64,000 nt of DNA, taken from NCBI GenBank assembly GCA_019359415.1, contig JAHHHH010000004.1:62001-126000 (forward strand), in the 5' to 3' direction. The position numbers were made by a program, and so were the translations under genes. Below, piece after piece: positions 35,155 through 43,199 of the stretch. The notes beneath the pieces are model-generated. The model was given only the letters and a program-made list of their open reading frames with translations, was not told the DNA's origin and made no database searches. The DNA comes from Iphinoe sp. HA4291-MV1. GTDB lineage: Bacteria; Cyanobacteriota; Cyanobacteriia; Cyanobacteriales; Nostocaceae. Each line of letters begins with the position of its first letter. The first letter of the stretch is position 1.

Positions 35155-35409
35155 ATGAATACATCTACCCAGACAACAAAAGTTTACGACGAAATCATTG
35201 ACTTCATTGCTGCTGGAACCACTCCCCAAAGCGTCGTCAATTTTCAACTTTCAGATTCAGCAAAAGAGCGTTTAGAAGATTTAGTGTACGCACATAAAAT
35301 GGGAGAACTCACACCAGAGGAAAGAAGAGAATTAGACTATTTCCTGACACTAGAGCATATAATGCGATTAGCAAAAGCACGGGCTTATAAGTATATTAAT
35401 GCACAGTAA
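35155..35409 (+). CDS. Small cyanobacterial protein paired with HNH endonuclease
   Basis: An 84-residue helical protein (SDSAKERLEDLVYAHKMGELTPEERRELDYFLTLEHIMRLAKARAY). Proteins of this kind are repeatedly found directly before HNH endonuclease genes in cyanobacteria, which suggests a functional pair, possibly an antitoxin-like or regulatory partner. No domain with known activity is seen. It lies 9 bases before the HNH gene, so the two are surely cotranscribed. Confidence 0.75.
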   Translation: MNTSTQTTKVYDEIIDFIAAGTTPQSVVNFQLSDSAKERLEDLVYAHKMGELTPEERRELDYFLTLEHIMRLAKARAYKYINAQ

Positions 35410-35418
35410 GTATTTAAA

Positions 35419-35862
35419 ATGTCTCGTCCTTACGTTAATTTAGAACTTCGGCGTTTAGTTGCAACTCGCGCTGATTATCTGTGTGAGTATTGCGTGATTT
35501 TAGAAGTAGAATCACCATCGGGTTGTCAAGTTGACCATATAATTAGCGTGAAACATGGTGGAGCCACAACAGATGACAATCTCTGCTACGCCTGTGTTTT
35601 CTGCAATCTTCAGAAAGGAACTGATTTAGGATCAATTAATTGGCGTACTGGAGAACTTGTCCGGTTCTTCAACCCACGTAAAGATTTTTGGGGAGATCAC
35701 TTTCGACTAGATGAGGCTGTGATTCAACCGCTGACAGATATTGGAGAAGTTACAGTACGCATTTTAGATTTTAACAGTCATGAGCGGATTCTAGAGCGGC
35801 AAGCTCTGGTAGAAGCTGGTAAGTATCCATCTGCATCAGCTTTACAACGCATGACGAAGTAG
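35419..35862 (+). CDS. HNH endonuclease
   Basis: A 147-residue HNH nuclease. The zinc-binding cysteines CEYC and CVFC frame the catalytic block CQVDHIISVKHGGATTDDNLCYAC, with the DH of the first strand and the N of the middle. A C-terminal ~60-residue helical region follows. Standalone proteins of this type occur widely in cyanobacteria next to the preceding small gene; substrate unknown, possibly mobile or defensive. The catalytic motif is intact. Confidence 0.92.
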   Translation: MSRPYVNLELRRLVATRADYLCEYCVILEVESPSGCQVDHIISVKHGGATTDDNLCYACVFCNLQKGTDLGSINWRTGELVRFFNPRKDFWGDHFRLDEAVIQPLTDIGEVTVRILDFNSHERILERQALVEAGKYPSASALQRMTK

Positions 35863-36023
35863 AACAAGTCGGATGCAAACCGCCAGTATAAAAAGCGAAT
35901 ATTTTTATCTCTGCCTACAAGCAAGGAAGGGTAAGGGGTGAGGTTCTACATTTCACCCTACGGGAATCATATATTTAGCAAATATTGCTACTTCTTTACT
36001 AGTATTTACACGGTAATTTGACA

Positions 36024-36500
36024 ATGGTTTCTCAAAATATCAACGCTACCCTTTCGCCAGAAGATATTCAACAAATCAAAGCAGCAATACAAACAATTCA
36101 ACAAAAGCTGCCTTTTCTTATTAACCTAAGTACGGAAGAACGGCGCAAGTTATTTAAAATGGGCGATAAAAGCCTAGCTTTTGTTAACAATAGTCTCACC
36201 GCTGCTCAGTCAAACCCCGACATTTTACCAGCAACTTTTGACCTTCAGGAATTTGTCCGAGATTATCAATTAGCCGCTACACTCACGGAACTTTTAATTG
36301 CACTGCGGCAACTCAATGAACAGGTAGATGATACTCTACTAGCAGTGGGTAGTGAAGCTATGAGCAGCAGTTTGACGGTTTATGAGTATGTGAAAACTGC
36401 TGCTAAAAAGACTCCTGGTTTAAAAAGCCTTGCTGAACAACTAGGCGAACGCTTTAAAGCAATTAGAAACAAACCTGTGGAACCTGGTTCTGGTTCTTAA
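36024..36500 (+). CDS. Conserved-looking cyanobacterial hypothetical protein
   Basis: A 158-residue soluble helical protein (SPEDIQQIKAAIQTIQQKLPFLINLSTEERRKLFKMGDKS, LRQLNEQVDDTLLAVGSEAMSSSL). The pattern ISLTxEERRxLxKxGDKS is common to small cyanobacterial proteins of unknown function. No membrane segment or catalytic motif is seen. The ATG at 36024 is six bases inside a TTG-started frame. It is followed by an array of 21-base repeats. Confidence 0.7.
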   Translation: MVSQNINATLSPEDIQQIKAAIQTIQQKLPFLINLSTEERRKLFKMGDKSLAFVNNSLTAAQSNPDILPATFDLQEFVRDYQLAATLTELLIALRQLNEQVDDTLLAVGSEAMSSSLTVYEYVKTAAKKTPGLKSLAEQLGERFKAIRNKPVEPGSGS

Positions 36501-36534
36501 AATTAGCACGCACGAGGTGTCTCCTTTCGTCCAT

Positions 36535-36744
36535 GAGTGTTTGGAACTCACGCACGAGTATTTGCAACTCATCGATAAGTGTTTGGAACTCACGCACGAG
36601 TATTTGTAACTCATCAATGAGTGTTTGGAATTCACGTACGAGTATTTGCAATTCATCAATGAGTGTTTAGAATTCACGTACGAGTATTTACAACTCATCA
36701 ATGAGTATTTAGAATTCACGCACGAGTATTTGCAACTCATGGAC
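36535..36744. repeat. Ten 21-base tandem repeats (heptad-coding phase)
   Basis: Units of 21 bases begin at 36535 and every 21 bases to 36724; odd and even units alternate (GAGTGTTTGGAACTCACGCAC type and GAGTATTTGCAACTCATCAAT type), so the true period is 42. On the minus strand the frame reads LVREFQTLIDELQI, a coiled-coil heptad pattern, but several left-out units carry TAA at the CAA position, so only a short frame is open. It could be a decaying coiled-coil gene or non-coding repeat. Confidence 0.85.
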
Positions 36745-37133
36745 GAGTATTTAAGCTTTGTGAATGAATCTTGAAAACAGACGGATGAATATTTGGCGTT
36801 GCTGAACGTAAGAATGAATTGCCCTCATCCCCAACCCTTCTCCCAAAGGGAGAAGGGAGCCAAGATCTAGTTCCTCTCCCTTTGGGAGCTACGGTGTACA
36901 CACAAGTCATCGAATGACTCAAAATTCCTTCTCTACAAGACGCGTACACGGTAGCCTTCAAGGAGAGGGAAAGATGAACAATGACTACTCTTCCTCATCT
37001 CCATCATCTCATCTGATATCTTGCACCATTCTCAACAAGACCCAAAAAACCGGGTTTCTGAACCAGAAATTAAGGTTTCTACGAGCAAGCATTCTCAAGA
37101 AACCCGGTTTTTAACTCAGGTGCAAGATCTGAG
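36745..37133. other. Intergenic region with inverted repeats
   Basis: No gene. It holds a CCCTTCTCCCAAAGGGAGAAGGG palindrome near 36833-36857 and two oppositely oriented AAACC[G/C]GGTTT repeats (37047-37059 and 37098-37110) that could fold on each other, the same quasi-palindrome as in the element at 29127. Confidence 0.65.
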
Positions 37134-37757
37134 TCATTTCTTCGCCTGTATCACCTGCAAACTCCCACCTGCATACAATTTAGGTTCATTCACCTCAAAC
37201 CCAATTTCTGCCAATAACCCAGCTAAATCAGTTTTCAGCAACCGCCAAGCCGTCTCTGTCTCAAACAACAGCAAAAACACCCACAATCCAGGCAAAAACA
37301 AGGGATTCGTAGGATTGTGAAAATCTACGAGTGTAAACACCCCTTTTGGCTTCAACACTCGGTATACCTCTTGAAGAATCTGCTGTAGTTGCTGTTGCTC
37401 CATTTCATGGAGTGCCACACTTGTATGCACTATATCAAATTCATTATCTGCAAACGGCATCTCTTCAGCGAAAGCTTCTACATACTCGGCTTGGGGAACA
37501 TTCTGCTGTGCTCGTTTCAGGGATAATGGAGAGGCATCCAGCCCGGTGACATTTTGTGACAATTTCACCAAAAATTGCGTTGCTTGACCACTACCACAAC
37601 ATAAATCCAGAATTTTGGTGTCTGCATGAATCGTTATCCCTTGCAAAGCTAATTGCCGAAAACGCCCTTCACCACCTACACCCAGAGCCGCCACACGAGA
37701 TATGCCATCATATAGCCATTGGTAGCGGTAACTCCAATTCCTTAAAATTGTAGCCAC
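37134..37757 (-). CDS. Class I SAM-dependent methyltransferase
   Basis: A 207-residue Rossmann-fold methyltransferase. Motif I is [15 protein letters not shown], with [14 protein letters not shown] as motif II and [13 protein letters not shown] as motif [17 protein letters not shown] is the post-core strand. This is the UbiE/methyltransferase-11 type. Substrate unknown. It is divergent from hemH with about 95 bases between the starts, so a shared regulatory region is likely. Confidence 0.9.
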   Translation of the reverse strand: MATILRNWSYRYQWLYDGISRVAALGVGGEGRFRQLALQGITIHADTKILDLCCGSGQATQFLVKLSQNVTGLDASPLSLKRAQQNVPQAEYVEAFAEEMPFADNEFDIVHTSVALHEMEQQQLQQILQEVYRVLKPKGVFTLVDFHNPTNPLFLPGLWVFLLLFETETAWRLLKTDLAGLLAEIGFEVNEPKLYAGGSLQVIQAKK

Positions 37758-37851
37758 AATCTTTTCCCTTGTCGTTAACTTAGATATCTTTATTCAAGAT
37801 ATATTGTTAACATTAGTAAAAAAGCTGAAAAATTTTGGGGATTGTTCTGCT

Positions 37852-39015
37852 ATGGGTCGCGTAGGCGTCTTATTACTCAATCTGGGTGGTCCAGACAAGT
37901 TAGAGGATGTTGGACCGTTTCTGTACAACCTATTTTCTGATCCAGAAATTATTCGCCTACCATTTCGCTGGTTGCAAAAACCCCTAGCCTGGTGGATCGC
38001 CTCAAGGCGTACTAGAAAATCTCAAGAGAACTACAAGCAAATTGGGGGTGGTTCGCCATTGCGACGCATTACTGAAGCGCAAGGAGAAGCCTTGAGAGAG
38101 CAACTGCATGCCTTGGGACAAGATGCTAATATTTACGTCGGTATGCGTTACTGGCATCCCTACACCGAAGAAGCGATCGCCAAAATTACCCAAGATGACA
38201 TTGAACGTCTTGTTATACTACCGCTTTATCCCCAGTTTTCCATTAGTACCAGTGGTTCCAGCTTCCGGCTTTTAGACAGACTTTGGCAAGAAAACCCAAA
38301 GCTTGAGCTGATTGATTACACCGTTATTCCCTCCTGGTACAAACAACCAGGTTACCTCCAAGCAATGGCGGAACTTATCGCCCAGGAATTAGATCAGTGT
38401 CCCAATCCTGACGAAGTTCATGTTTTCTTCAGCGCTCACGGCGTTCCAAAAAGTTACGTTGAAGAAGCAGGCGACCCCTATCAGCAAGAAATTGAGGAAT
38501 GCACCTATCTGATTATGCAAACCCTCAATCGACCAAATCCCCACATCTTAGCTTACCAAAGCCGCGTTGGTCCGGTAGAATGGCTGCAACCCTATACAGA
38601 AGATGCTATCCCAGAACTAGGGGAAAAAGGCGTGAAAGATTTGGTTGTTGTACCCATCAGTTTTGTCTCAGAACACATTGAGACGCTACAAGAGATTGAT
38701 CTTGAGTATCGGGAACTTGCAGAAGAAGCGGGAATTCACAACTTCCGTCGTGTACCTGCACTCAACACACATCCGGTGTTTGTCAGAGCGTTGGCAGATT
38801 TGGTCGTTGATGCGTTAATATCCCCTAATCTGAAGCTCTCGCAAGTTGCCCAAATGAAGAAAAAGGTCAAAATGTACCCGCCAGAAGGTTGGGAGTGGGG
38901 TATGACCTCCAGTGCAGAAGTGTGGAATGGTCGTATTGCCATGCTGGGCTTCATAGCATTAATTATCGAACTGATTACAGGTCGCGGTCTACTGCACATG
39001 GTTGGGCTGTTGTAG
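37852..39015 (+). CDS. hemH: Ferrochelatase with C-terminal chlorophyll-binding-like helix
   Basis: A 387-residue enzyme that inserts ferrous iron into protoporphyrin IX to make heme. It starts [20 protein letters not shown]; the active-site region [22 protein letters not shown] holds the catalytic His, and [19 protein letters not shown] the conserved second His/Glu. The last ~45 residues ([22 protein letters not shown]) are the CAB-like transmembrane helix that cyanobacterial ferrochelatases share with high-light-inducible proteins and that mediates dimerisation and regulation. The longer frame to 37804 is not supported. It is a good marker for cyanobacterial origin. Confidence 0.96.
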   Translation: MGRVGVLLLNLGGPDKLEDVGPFLYNLFSDPEIIRLPFRWLQKPLAWWIASRRTRKSQENYKQIGGGSPLRRITEAQGEALREQLHALGQDANIYVGMRYWHPYTEEAIAKITQDDIERLVILPLYPQFSISTSGSSFRLLDRLWQENPKLELIDYTVIPSWYKQPGYLQAMAELIAQELDQCPNPDEVHVFFSAHGVPKSYVEEAGDPYQQEIEECTYLIMQTLNRPNPHILAYQSRVGPVEWLQPYTEDAIPELGEKGVKDLVVVPISFVSEHIETLQEIDLEYRELAEEAGIHNFRRVPALNTHPVFVRALADLVVDALISPNLKLSQVAQMKKKVKMYPPEGWEWGMTSSAEVWNGRIAMLGFIALIIELITGRGLLHMVGLL

Positions 39016-39033
39016 TCAAGTCGCTATGCAATC

Positions 39034-39075
39034 ATTCGTCATTCGTCATTAAGTTGGTAATGACGAGTGATGAAT
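39034..39075 (+). terminator. Long hairpin downstream of hemH
   Basis: ATTCGTCATTCGTCATT (39034-39050) pairs with AATGACGAGTGATGAAT (39059-39075) over 17 positions with two mismatches, and TGTTTAATTTTAT follows. It is a plausible factor-independent terminator for hemH. Confidence 0.55.
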
Positions 39076-39174
39076 TGTTTAATTTTATATTGCTTCTGCT
39101 ACTCAGTAGCTTGACGACACTTTCTTTGTGGTTCCCTGTGAATGATTCTGATTGCAATGCACAAGGAATTTTGA

Positions 39175-39336
39175 TAGGACTTACGCAATAACTCTCTAAA
39201 ACTCTTATTCCTTCTCAGTCGCGGAGACGCTGCGCGTTCGCCCTTCTCCCAAAGGGAGAGGCTAGCGCCAAGGCGTCGCCCCTTGGGCGAATGCGTCCTT
39301 TGCGGTTCGTTTTTTCATTATTTTGCGTAAGTCCTG
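39175..39336. mobile_element. Non-autonomous element, AGGACTTACGCA family, copy 2
   Basis: 162 bases with AGGACTTACGCA (39176-39187) and TGCGTAAGTCCT (39324-39335) as ends. TTTGA flanks both sides (39170-39174 and 39337-39341) one base outside each end, again a 5-bp duplication. The interior differs from copy 1: it carries GC-rich palindromic repeats of the CCCAAAGGGAGAGGC type and no gene. Confidence 0.85.
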
Positions 39337-39527
39337 TTTGAAATCAACATCTGAAAAATACGAAGTGTATGCTACCAAGGTCGTTGTCTAGCCGTAGCGT
39401 GATGAACATCATGTTTCTGGAATCTTTATAGTATCCTGATCAAACTTGAGAACAATATAAAGTTTGGGGTACTATACCACGTTATGAACAAAACAAATCT
39501 CATAAAAGTGAGTATCAGATCTAATTA

Positions 39528-39830
39528 ATGAATCTAGCGGTTCAACAGCTTGTTAATCTGACAGGAAAAACGAGATCAGAAGCCAGAACAATACTTATCA
39601 ACCAAGGCTTTCAATTCAAAACCTGTACAAAAGGGGGATATGAAACTTACGAGCATCTAGATGGCAGTGTCATTCATATTAGACCAAATGGAGAAATTGT
39701 CCGCACCGGACCAAAAATTCGAGGTAATAATGGAAAATATTACCGTCGCAGGTACGACCAATTCGGTAACCAAATACAATTTATCCCTGGAGCAAATACA
39801 CATAGTACCGGAGAAATTGTGATTCCATGA
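39528..39830 (+). CDS. Small polymorphic-toxin-like protein
   Basis: A 100-residue protein. Its C-terminal half (HLDGSVIHIRPNGEIVRTG ... YYRRRYDQFGNQIQF ... NTHSTGE) looks like the small toxin domains found at the ends of polymorphic toxins, with conserved His, Asp, Arg and Gly-Glu positions that suggest an RNase-type site. The N-terminus (LAVQQLVNLTGKTRSEARTILINQGF) is a helical region of its own. The overlapping downstream gene is a candidate immunity protein. The assignment rests on motif resemblance and gene pairing, so it is tentative. Confidence 0.5.
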   Translation: MNLAVQQLVNLTGKTRSEARTILINQGFQFKTCTKGGYETYEHLDGSVIHIRPNGEIVRTGPKIRGNNGKYYRRRYDQFGNQIQFIPGANTHSTGEIVIP

Positions 39831-40228
39831 CTACAAGCATTGCCCAAAATATAACAACCTTCCTGGTAGACTTGAAAAGCGCTGACCTAGTTGGAATTTC
39901 TTTACTTCCTCAAAGTTTTGGATTGCGCCTTGACTTTACCTTTGGTCCCGAATCTGGTGATGCAAAGATTGAACTCTATCGAATCTTTCACCTTGTACTT
40001 TCCCAGCCTCTAAACTCAGATGATGAAGATTTTTGTTTTTGGGTAGGGGAAGTCGAGCTTAGAAAAGTCGAGGAAAGTGGGAATCAGATTTTATCAACCT
40101 TATCTTACCCATTTAAGAATCCAAATGGAAGCATTGAGACAGGTTCATCACTGATTTATTTTCGTTTGGAGGGAGATATCTGCCTAGAAGTCGTCTGTGA
40201 GAACTATAAAATATTTCAGGAAATTTAA
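39827..40228 (+). CDS. Candidate immunity protein for the preceding toxin-like gene
   Basis: A 133-residue soluble protein that overlaps the previous gene by four bases (ATGA), showing translational coupling. It is acidic and beta-rich (SFGLRLDFTFGPESGDAKIELYRIFHLVL, SLIYFRLEGDICLEVVCENYK). I do not recognise a family. Small acidic partners immediately after toxin-like genes are often immunity proteins; this is inference from context. Confidence 0.5.
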   Translation: MTTSIAQNITTFLVDLKSADLVGISLLPQSFGLRLDFTFGPESGDAKIELYRIFHLVLSQPLNSDDEDFCFWVGEVELRKVEESGNQILSTLSYPFKNPNGSIETGSSLIYFRLEGDICLEVVCENYKIFQEI

Positions 40229-40256
40229 TTCCATTGCTTAGAACTAAAAATTGATA

Positions 40257-41369
40257 ATGGTCCGCAAATTACAAAACAAAACAAGTAACGATAAATCTAA
40301 CTTAAACTGGTCACCAGAAACGGAACTCGTCGGGTTAGTATTTGAGTTCGTGACCAAAGCAGATGTTTCTATTTACCCTCAGTACACCATTGGACTGCAC
40401 GCTTGGTTTCTCGACCAAGTGCGATCGCATGACTTTGAACTTTCTGCCTACCTCCATGATGGCGAGTCAGAAAAACCCTTTACAATCTCTGCACTAGATG
40501 GAGAATTAGTCAGTAGTGGTAGGCAAGTGCAACTTACTGCCAACAACTCTTACCATTGGTATGTTACAGCATTGTCGGGTCGAGTTGTACAATGGATGGA
40601 GCAATGGTTGCAAAATCTACCAAAAGAACTGAACTTGCGGAATGCATCCTTGCAGATTCGCTCTTGCCATATTACCCATGCTCCCACAACTTATGCTCAA
40701 CTGCTCAATTCTGAACATGGAGAAACTGTTACCCTGAAGTTTCTCAGTCCTACTAGTTTCCGTCGTAAAGGTCATCACTTCCCTTTACCAATGCCAACGA
40801 ATGTCTTTCACAGTTATCTGCGTCGCTGGAATGACTTTTCTGGGATATCTGTTGACCAAGAGGCGTTTCTGTCTTGGGTGGACGATAATGTATTGATTAC
40901 CCGTCACCAATTGACCTCTGTGAAAGTACTAGCTGGTAAGAAAGGTGCGGTAACAGGATTTACAGGAGCGATAGAATTTGGTTTGACCAAAGAAGCATCT
41001 GTGCAACTAGACTTTTGCGAGCTATTTTATGCTTTAGGGAAGTTTGCACCCTACTGCGGTACTGGTCATAAAACGACGTTTGGGTTGGGTCAAACACGGA
41101 TAGGTTGGTCGTCGCAAGTAGCACCAGAGATGCCTGATGTGCAAAGCTTGCTGGCAAAACGTATTGAGGAATTGACAGAAATTTTTAAGACACAACGCAA
41201 ACGTACTGGAGGCGATCGCGCAGAAGAAACTGCAACGAAATGGGCGACTATCCTAGCGCGGCGGGAAATGGGGGAGTCGTTGCAGGCGATCGCACAAGAT
41301 TTGGAAATGCCTTATGAAACGGTGAAGACTTATGTAAAATTGGCGCGTCGGGCTTTAAAGTCAGGGTAG
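40257..41369 (+). CDS. Cas6-family crRNA endoribonuclease with C-terminal HTH
   Basis: A 370-residue RAMP protein. The Cas6 core (residues ~15-285) ends in the glycine-rich loop CGTGHKTTFGLGQTRIGW (~267-285) and includes VTLKFLSPTSFRRKGHHFPLPMPTNVFHSYLRRW, the usual Cas6 second-domain entry. Residues ~288-370 form an extension with a helix-turn-helix (EMGESLQAIAQDLEMPYETVKTYVKLARRALK), like sigma-70 region 4. Cas6 enzymes cut pre-crRNA inside repeats. It is encoded on the strand opposite the type III operon and converges on it, overlapping the end of the CARF gene by 9 bases. The first codon of the open frame is TTG; ATG is at 40257. Confidence 0.88.
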   Translation: MVRKLQNKTSNDKSNLNWSPETELVGLVFEFVTKADVSIYPQYTIGLHAWFLDQVRSHDFELSAYLHDGESEKPFTISALDGELVSSGRQVQLTANNSYHWYVTALSGRVVQWMEQWLQNLPKELNLRNASLQIRSCHITHAPTTYAQLLNSEHGETVTLKFLSPTSFRRKGHHFPLPMPTNVFHSYLRRWNDFSGISVDQEAFLSWVDDNVLITRHQLTSVKVLAGKKGAVTGFTGAIEFGLTKEASVQLDFCELFYALGKFAPYCGTGHKTTFGLGQTRIGWSSQVAPEMPDVQSLLAKRIEELTEIFKTQRKRTGGDRAEETATKWATILARREMGESLQAIAQDLEMPYETVKTYVKLARRALKSG

Positions 41370-41885
41370 TTTCATATGTTTTCTAAAACTCGTATCCACC
41401 AGTCGCGTCATCTCTCCCCGTTCCACCTTCACCAAGTTTTCTCTAGTTGCGGCGATAGTCAAATACAGAGAAATCTTACAATCAACCGCCGCCAACACCA
41501 AAGCAGCGGACAGGGTTTTTGTCCCGCCAGTGTAGTCAGCGAGAATTTCATCATCATCAGGTGCTTCTTGTTGAAGATGGCGAATGCACTGGTGGATTTT
41601 GAGATAGCATTCTGATAAATCGTCTGGATTTTGCACGAGAATTAAATCCCGTCCCAGTTGAAAGCGATCGCCCAATCCTACTTGTGTGGGAATATTTGGT
41701 AATTTTTCAATCACTTCGCTTCCGCGTCGGATTTCGCAAGGTGTTCCTTCACCGATGACTTGCGACTTGCTACCTTTGTCACCATCGGAGGCAATGAAAA
41801 TGATGCGATCGCTTTGTAGACTGTGAATGGCGGTGATGATGGGTTGGAAGGAACCGCCGACGGTGACGAGAAGAATTTTGGGCAT
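41361..41885 (-). CDS. CARF-domain protein (Cas02710-like), short form
   Basis: A 174-residue CARF (Rossmann-like) domain. LLVTVGGSFQPIITAI is the first strand/ligand loop, and ILADYTGGTKTLSAALVLAAVD is the second ligand-binding motif of the TIGR02710 group. Members of that group are commonly longer and carry a further C-terminal domain; here the protein stops after the CARF domain, with no HEPN or other effector. It may bind cyclic oligoadenylate, degrade it as a ring nuclease, or act as a sensor. It is last in the type III-A operon, 45 bases after the CARF-HEPN gene. Confidence 0.82.
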   Translation of the reverse strand: MPKILLVTVGGSFQPIITAIHSLQSDRIIFIASDGDKGSKSQVIGEGTPCEIRRGSEVIEKLPNIPTQVGLGDRFQLGRDLILVQNPDDLSECYLKIHQCIRHLQQEAPDDDEILADYTGGTKTLSAALVLAAVDCKISLYLTIAATRENLVKVERGEMTRLVDTSFRKHMKLP

Positions 41886-41930
41886 ATATTACATTCAATA
41901 AGCTGGTTCGATTTTTATTCAAAGAAATGA

Positions 41931-43187
41931 CTATATAGTTTCATCCTTCAAATTCCATACAGTAATAATGGTTTGGAGTTCTTTAATGATGGCTTCAGTT
42001 TGATGAAGAATATCTTTTGCATTTTTAGGATTTTTACGGAATCCTGCATGTAGAACATCATTACGTAGATTAGCTAAATTGAATTCCCCACCCCATAATT
42101 TGTTTAATTGCTTTTTCTTTTGTTTTGGAAGTTTCAACCATTCGTCCAAATATCTTGATTCTTTAATAGTGTTATTTTCCTTATCCTTAATTTTGCCTCC
42201 ATTTAGCAAAAGTTCCATCTCTTCTCTGCTTTCTTTCTCTAAAGGATCTAAGTTAAAGTGATAGCATAATAAGGAAGGCAGCCACTCTCTTGCCATAGAT
42301 AATGCTTGAACTGTTTGTCCTTTTGCTGCATACCATTCCACCATCTCCAATTGGCGCAATAAGGACGCTTGAGCGTTTTTCTGATAGTCAATTGGGTTTG
42401 CCAATCCAAAATCACAGTAATCTTTTTTTACACGCTCTAGCAAACTAACAAATGGTGGTACAGACTGAGAAATAATGGGTGCAGCCTCTGCAATATGTTG
42501 TGGTAAATTAGCGGCTTCTTGCATAACATCCATCGGTCGCAACAGTTGCAACCCTTGAGCAATCCCATCTATACTTCTTGCTAAATTCTCGGTTTTGGAG
42601 TTACTACTGTGCAGCAAGCTTGCTAACGCCTGTCCATTACCTGTTTTAATGAATTGATCAGTAGCGGTTGTCCACTCCAAGAGGCTAACAATAGGCAACA
42701 GGTCAAAAGTGGGTGTTTCATTAGTTGCCTTATTTTTAGCTTCAAAGGCACCGTAGAGAAGCCCCTCAATATTCACACTTCGCACGACTCGTAGATAACT
42801 GACGGCAATCAATGCCACCACAGGTACAGAGCGAAAGCTGTGTGTGATATCAAATATAACGGTATCTCCATGCTCTAAACAATTAGTTACCTGCTGAAAT
42901 ATCCACCAAATATCAGATGGGCTGTTTTGTTCAGGGATATTTTTGATTGGTTGCAAGTTTATCCTCTTATCCAATCGATTTTTGAGAGCATCCCAATTAG
43001 GTTCTGATGCTCCCTTTGGAGGAACTGTTTCTACTGTCTTGGTCAGCAAAACGTAGAGAGTTTCAGGCTTGTAAAACTCAACTAACGCCTCTTGAAAGAA
43101 AGGAGTTTTATATCCCCCAGAACCACGTGGATTGAGGTAAGTAGTCTCATCATAATTATTAAAGCCAAGAAACGAAATAATTTTCAT
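41931..43187 (-). CDS. CARF-HEPN ribonuclease (Csx1/Csx2-like, TIGR02221 type)
   Basis: A 418-residue type III accessory effector. The N-terminal CARF domain has IISFLGFNNYDETTYL and the ligand motif VIFDITHSFRSVPVVALIAVSYL (residues ~110-133). A helical linker leads to a C-terminal HEPN domain with the RxxxxH motif LRNDVLHAGF (R, then H five residues on, near residue 381), the RNase catalytic site. Such proteins are activated by cyclic oligoadenylate made by Cas10 and degrade RNA without sequence specificity. The active-site residues are present. It lies 12 bases after the operon cas6. Confidence 0.92.
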   Translation of the reverse strand: MKIISFLGFNNYDETTYLNPRGSGGYKTPFFQEALVEFYKPETLYVLLTKTVETVPPKGASEPNWDALKNRLDKRINLQPIKNIPEQNSPSDIWWIFQQVTNCLEHGDTVIFDITHSFRSVPVVALIAVSYLRVVRSVNIEGLLYGAFEAKNKATNETPTFDLLPIVSLLEWTTATDQFIKTGNGQALASLLHSSNSKTENLARSIDGIAQGLQLLRPMDVMQEAANLPQHIAEAAPIISQSVPPFVSLLERVKKDYCDFGLANPIDYQKNAQASLLRQLEMVEWYAAKGQTVQALSMAREWLPSLLCYHFNLDPLEKESREEMELLLNGGKIKDKENNTIKESRYLDEWLKLPKQKKKQLNKLWGGEFNLANLRNDVLHAGFRKNPKNAKDILHQTEAIIKELQTIITVWNLKDETI

Positions 43188-43199
43188 AGTTTACATCCT

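Larger units (their letters stand above)
39016..39527. other. Intergenic region with terminator and mobile element
   Basis: No gene. It contains a long hairpin after hemH (39034-39075), the 162-base element at 39175-39336, and an AT-rich stretch before the toxin-like gene at 39528. Confidence 0.7.

Noticed and set aside
36441-36740. 99-residue minus-strand frame over the 21-base repeats
   Set aside because: All frames stay open because the period is a multiple of three; it also overlaps the end of the plus-strand gene.
36535-36744. 21-base tandem units as a possible CRISPR array
   Set aside because: Units are contiguous, with no unique spacers, and alternate as 42-base pairs; no CRISPR-like repeat-spacer spacing exists.
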